From NCBI RefSeq assembly GCF_021869535.1, contig NW_026262723.1:85438324-85502323 (forward strand): DNA of 64,000 nt, read 5' to 3'. The notes below the pieces were generated by a model. The model ran no database searches, was not told the origin of the DNA, and saw nothing but the letters and a program-made list of their open reading frames with translations. Of the stretch, positions 59,586-64,000 are shown one piece after another. The number at the start of each line of letters is the position of its first letter. Position 1 is the stretch's first letter. The DNA is from Mytilus californianus (lineage: Eukaryota; Mollusca; Bivalvia; Mytilida; Mytilidae). Position numbers and translations under genes: made by a program.

Positions 59586-60131
59586 GTAAGTTTTCAGTTA
59601 TTGTAAACAATGCGATGAAGCCTTGCAAATGGAAAAATACATTCATAATTAAAACTACTTTTTAAGGAATGCTAATATTCATTTCATTTATTTTCTTCGT
59701 GTAGATATAGTGTGGAAAGAAGCTTTTATTAGAAATGTGAAATTGAAGTGACATTCTATCAAATATGAACCGAAAAAGAAAAAAGAAAAACATTAAAAAA
59801 GCAGAACTACTGTAAAGTAGCAGAAAAGATTTGCTTTGTAGCATATGGTAGCAGTGCTCTTTCAAAGAAATTAAAATAGAATTGTGGTCAAACTTATGTA
59901 TTTGTATATATGGTGTAATATTAGTTTATTTTGTATCAATAAACAAACAAGTATTAATGCATGTTAATTCATGATGATGAATACTACATTTCAGATTATT
60001 TTAGAATCACTTGTTGCTTTATTAATACTACTATGACATTGTTTTCTTGGTAGTTAATAAAGTTGTGAACAATGTACGCATTAAAACAGAAACTACTCAT
60101 TTTTGACAACAATGTATAAAGTTTAAAAGTT

Positions 60132-60451
60132 TTACAGCTTTTCTATAAAAGCATGTAAAGCAAACCTTTGATCGACTTGCTTGCTATGTTTGCTTGGATG
60201 TTTGTAAACAAAAGGGTAGGCAGAGTTTCAGTCTGCTTAATATATTTGGTATTTGATTGGACAATAAAAATTGACATACAATGTGAAACTTAACATTTAA
60301 ATGAAGTTAATGTTTATTGTCCAATCAAATTCCAGTATATAGTAAACAGACTGAAATAGATTACCTTCCTGTTGTTTACAAACATCCAAATAAACATAGC
60401 AAGCAAGTTGATCAAAGGTTTGCTTTGCATGCTTTTATAGAAAAGCTGTAA
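60132..60451. mobile_element. Foldback MITE, TTACAGC...GCTGTAA, copy 3
   Basis: Left ttacagcttttctataaaag, right its complement. Arms of about 140 bp include tgatcgacttgcttgctatg and ttgtccaatcaaatt-like sequence. It lies in the intron between RRM-gene exons 3 and 4, close to the acceptor of exon 4. Confidence 0.88.
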
Positions 60452-60504
60452 TTGAAAATTATGTTACTATATATATTATTTTTCTGCTGTTTCTTTTGTT
60501 TCAG

Positions 60505-60549
60505 GATTTGAATTAAGAAGACTAGGTGTTGGGCCGGCACCACCAGGAA
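60505..60549 (+). CDS. RRM-like gene, exon 4, 45-bp linker exon
   Basis: 45 bp, phase 1 to 1, acceptor ttttgtttcag, donor GGAA|GTAAGT. Encodes FELRRLGVGPAPPG, a short linker rich in Gly and Pro between the two domains. Frame-neutral, so skipping would keep the frame. Confidence 0.8.
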
Positions 60550-61870
60550 GTAAGTTATCTGACAGCAAATTTGACAGTGGATCAAATTTCAACCCAAATT
60601 ACATACAAAATTGTATACCGTACTTAAAGCAAACTCTGTTAATACTTGACATATTAACTGAATTATGTTGACATGTTTACAGTTGTAGTATGTTTGAATG
60701 TTGTGAACTTCAATTTGCGCATACATTCTCTTAGAAAGGAATGACATAACTTACTCTAGCACAACAAAAAATGTAGGCTATAATTACCTTTTGTTTGTCA
60801 TGTATATTTATGCAATATAATCTAGTTTGAACAATACCCTTTAAAAGTATGAAAGAAAAAATCTTTCTGTGTTTAAGTGAAGGCTGATGACATCCAATCA
60901 TTAGATGAGATCCAGGACATTATGCACAAACAGTTTTGTCATGAATTTAATAATCATTCTCATCTATCGTACATGTGTGCCAGTTTTTTACTGCATTACA
61001 TACAACTTGATCTATGGTCAGTTTTCAATCAGATTATGTATTAAATCATTGTTTATACATAGGTATTTAACTTTCATGAAATGATGTTTTATCATTTCTA
61101 TATCATCCTCTCTGTTTTTGAAATGTCTGTAAGGTCAATTTACAGTTAGTGATTGGGAAGAATCATGTATGATGTATAATTGAAATAGAACTTGTAAGTG
61201 TCTTGTTCATTTTATTTGAAAGTAGCCCATTACAAGAGCAGCTGATTCTTGTATTGGAGAGATCATAGCTGTTTTTAGTTGTACAGTTTCTGACATTATA
61301 ATCAAAGAAACTGTTTCCGTAAATTTCTGTTAAATCAGTGTTTACAATTTCAATAGCCAAAACTCAGTTTCTACTCAAACAATGACTGGTTTAAGAATTA
61401 TATTACATGAAGTCCAAGGACCTACATCCATACAACGTGACTTCCCAATCACTGAACCGTGTTAAGAAAACATGTCTGAACACTGTACTGTGTTCAGAAA
61501 ACATGTCCAAACTTTCATTGAGTTTTCAGTGAAAATATATATTGTATGCATGTATATTACCACAATATACTTTATTTTGCATAAATGACATGTAATATTA
61601 TAAAAGGCTAGCCAGTTTCTTCAAAATATTGAAAATGAAAAAAATATTGAATGTGCCCTGTCCAGCTTAAATAAGTATTAGATTTTGTTGGAAATGGCTA
61701 GCACTTATTAAAAAAATTGCTTTTTTATTTATTTAAAATCGGACTGACTTCATTACACCTTTGGACCAAATTACTATTGGTCACATAGCTTTGTCTCTTT
61801 AGAGAAAGACGGTTGCATTAATAGGTTCATTTGAACCCCATGAGTCATGTGATGAGATTTTTATTTTCAG

Positions 61871-61997
61871 CACTTCAATTTGATAAAGTATTATTTCTTT
61901 ATGATATTCCACCTGAAACTACTGAAGAAGTTCTCAGAGCAATGTTTGATTGCCCAATTTGCATAATCCCTCTTGATGAAGAGGGCAATAACATGGG
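61871..61997 (+). CDS. RRM-like gene, exon 5 (RRM2 first part)
   Basis: 127 bp, phase 1 to 2, acceptor tttattttcag, donor GG|GTAAGT. Encodes LQFDKVLFLYDIPPETTEEV, LRAMFDCPICIIPLDEEGNN and MG. VLFLYDIPPETTEEVLRAMF is a clear RNP2 strand plus helix 1 of an RRM. Confidence 0.88.
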
Positions 61998-61999
61998 GT

Positions 62000-63980
62000 A
62001 AGTTGAAACCAGCTGCTTTTGATTTACCTGACCTTCAGTTCTTTTCAATCATGAAAAGATATCCCTCCAGAAACACCTAATATTAATTTGATATGTGCTT
62101 TCTAGAGGATAAATAATGGCTTTAATGCAGAAAAGATTACTCAAAATGACTAACTTATACTGTTTCAAATTCATTGCATCAGAATTATAGCTGACATTTT
62201 CAGTCATTAGACAAATTACAATGACTGTACCCTAGAATTCTCTAATGTTCAGACTATGCACTGGCTATCCAGTTAAGAATTCTTCATTTGCAGTTTAGAT
62301 TATGTAAACTGATATGAAGATTGTATAATCCAAATATGCCCACAAGTCCTACATTACATCTTGTACTAAAGAGATACTAAGTACTGTTCAGACAGTTCCA
62401 TATCAGCCAAGGGGTTTGAATCCTCTACAAAACCAATCAACACTGAACAGTACAACATATTTTTGGTACAAGATGTTGTGCTGAATTGCATTGCAAGTGA
62501 TTATTACCATTTGCATTATGGGTAATTTCACCCACAGAGGACTTTAAAGTGTATTCAGATTTTATACAATTAGCTTTTCTTATTTACTTTGCTCTTGCTT
62601 AAAAGTATATCAATTTAGGTTTATATATATTGGAAATAGGTGACTAAAGTACTGATTTATTGATTTGATATTTATCAAATATTCTAGTACTGGTAAGTAT
62701 AATTAAAGTATAAACATGAGAAAAGAGATGGACTCAAGTGACTTTCCACTCAGCCAATGACATCACTTCAAACAACCTACTCAAAAGTAATGACAGACAC
62801 AAAGAATAAAATATCAGTCAACTTTTAGGAGAAAAAAGATTTGCAAACATAATTTAACTACAAGTATAACTTCCAGTAAAAAATATAAGATATAAGAAAA
62901 ACTAGGTGTGTGTGTGTATATTACACAAATACACCCATTGACAACAAGAAAGAGAGAGTCAAGAGCCATAACTATTATCTGGTCAATTGGAAGAAAACAC
63001 AAACTTGTTCTGTAATTTATCATTATGCAACCACAAAGAATAGGACTGCACATAAATCTACAGGCACAGCAATAGAATCTGGCAACAGCTATGTTTTTTG
63101 AAGAACTGCTAAATTATATTATCTGACAGATTAGTTGGGGATATAGAAATATAAGTGCACACTAGTTTATGCTCAGCAGTTTGGTTGTGATTGAGACTTC
63201 TTTTTAGTTTCAACAATATTCTATTCCAAATAAATTGAATTTGATTGGGCAACAGGATTTTTTTAAGACCATTACAAAATTATTAGCTTCTCAGACCAAT
63301 TTTAAAATAAAAGAAATGAGGTCGGGAGGATTATTTTTTTATATCTGTTTAAAGATGCATTCAATGGCAATATTTTTAGTTTGGATGTTTGTTTCAAAGG
63401 CACAACTATAGGGTCTCATTCTTGGTCGCTAGAAACTTCCTGGCATGACACAAAAAAGTTTTTTGTCACATGTTTTTATTCCAAATATACTACTAAATCA
63501 CTTTGGAAATCATATTATAAGACCTTTTCATTGATCAAGAATCCAATTTGTAATTTTGAAACAGAACCGGAAAAGAAGAATACCCAAATTTTGTTGATTT
63601 TGAAATATATAAAAATGGTCCATGTGAAGAAGCGGGAGAAGTTAATAATTTTTTTTTTTTTTTGCCTAAAAAAGTACATAAAGGTTCAAGAGGTTGTCAT
63701 GTTTTCTCACATAAACTACAATTATTATGCAAGCTTTCCTGGTTTGAAATATTTTCACGAAAAGGTCTACATCATTGAATCTTAATAATACTTTTTCTGT
63801 TATATAAATTGTTTTTGTTTTGTGTCAAGCCAACTTCTCCTTTTTTGCCTTTAAAATGACTATACTAATTTTGATTATTTTGTTTAAATTTTAATGATTA
63901 TTATATCAGTGCAATGAATATTAGCAGTGATAACATAATATATTAGTTAAAGCAGAAATACATTTTTCTCCAATGATTTT
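62000..63980. other. RRM-gene intron, nothing recognised
   Basis: AT-rich intron between exons 5 and 6. A 134-codon open frame at 63381-63785 has no recognisable domain, no splice or start support and low-complexity segments. I do not call it a gene. Confidence 0.5.
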
Positions 63981-63982
63981 AG

Positions 63983-64000
63983 GGCAGCATTTTTAGAATT
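63983..64000 (+). CDS. RRM-like gene, exon 6, cut by window end (RRM2 RNP1 strand)
   Basis: After the acceptor tgattttag, the last 18 bases encode (G)AAFLEF in the phase set by exon 5. This matches the RNP1 position (G-x-AF-V/L-EF) of the second RRM. The gene continues beyond the window. Confidence 0.75.

Noticed and set aside
63381-63785. 134-codon plus-strand frame in the last RRM-gene intron
   Set aside because: No recognised domain, poly-Phe/Lys low complexity, inside an intron defined by good splice sites.

Overview
This is animal nuclear DNA, most likely from a bivalve mollusc and probably a mussel of the Mytilus type. The evidence is AT-rich sequence, short exons separated by long introns with GT/AG borders, no bacterial gene layout, and many dispersed repeats of kinds I associate with bivalves. 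These include short-terminus elements with about 160-bp internal tandem units, the 'gagacaactctccacaagag' repeat, and foldback MITEs. Almost none of the longer open frames are real genes. The coding content lies in short exons found by reading protein homology and splice sites together.

Minus strand, 42436 down to 1822: most of a long-chain acyl-CoA synthetase gene (ACSL, of the ACSL1/5/6 type). Eighteen coding exons join in consistent phase to give about 576 residues. They run from an N-terminal membrane anchor through the ATP/AMP motif (TSGTTGLPKGAM), the GYGQTE motif and the fatty-acyl-CoA synthetase signature ([10 protein letters not shown] ... [23 protein letters not shown]). The last roughly 100 residues are not seen and should lie beyond position 1. 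Two further candidate first exons (36992-37057 and 35035-35106) lie in the first large intron. Each starts MGxSxS, ends SQSEI plus two residues, and splices in the same phase as the anchor exon. They would replace the membrane anchor with a potential N-myristoylation signal.

Inside the same gene, the 3' end of one exon together with its splice donor has been amplified into about 31 tandem 48-bp copies (12285-13798). The acceptor side of another exon is present three times (19540-19673). An 18-copy 27-bp minisatellite (18282-18767), a 134-bp satellite array (7405-9290) and a 4.8-kb element with perfect 22-bp inverted ends (22976-27810) also sit in its introns.

42455-55926 is intergenic or 5' untranslated territory. 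It holds a second satellite array (44400-46135), several dispersed elements, a degraded reverse-transcriptase RNase H fragment (48275-48559) and a possible promoter patch near 51040-51130.

Plus strand, 55927 to the window end: the 5' part of a gene for an acidic, coiled N-terminus followed by two RRM-like domains, six coding exons seen, continuing past 64000. I do not recognise the specific protein. The two genes are arranged head to head about 13.5 kb apart. Nothing in the sequence ties their functions together.
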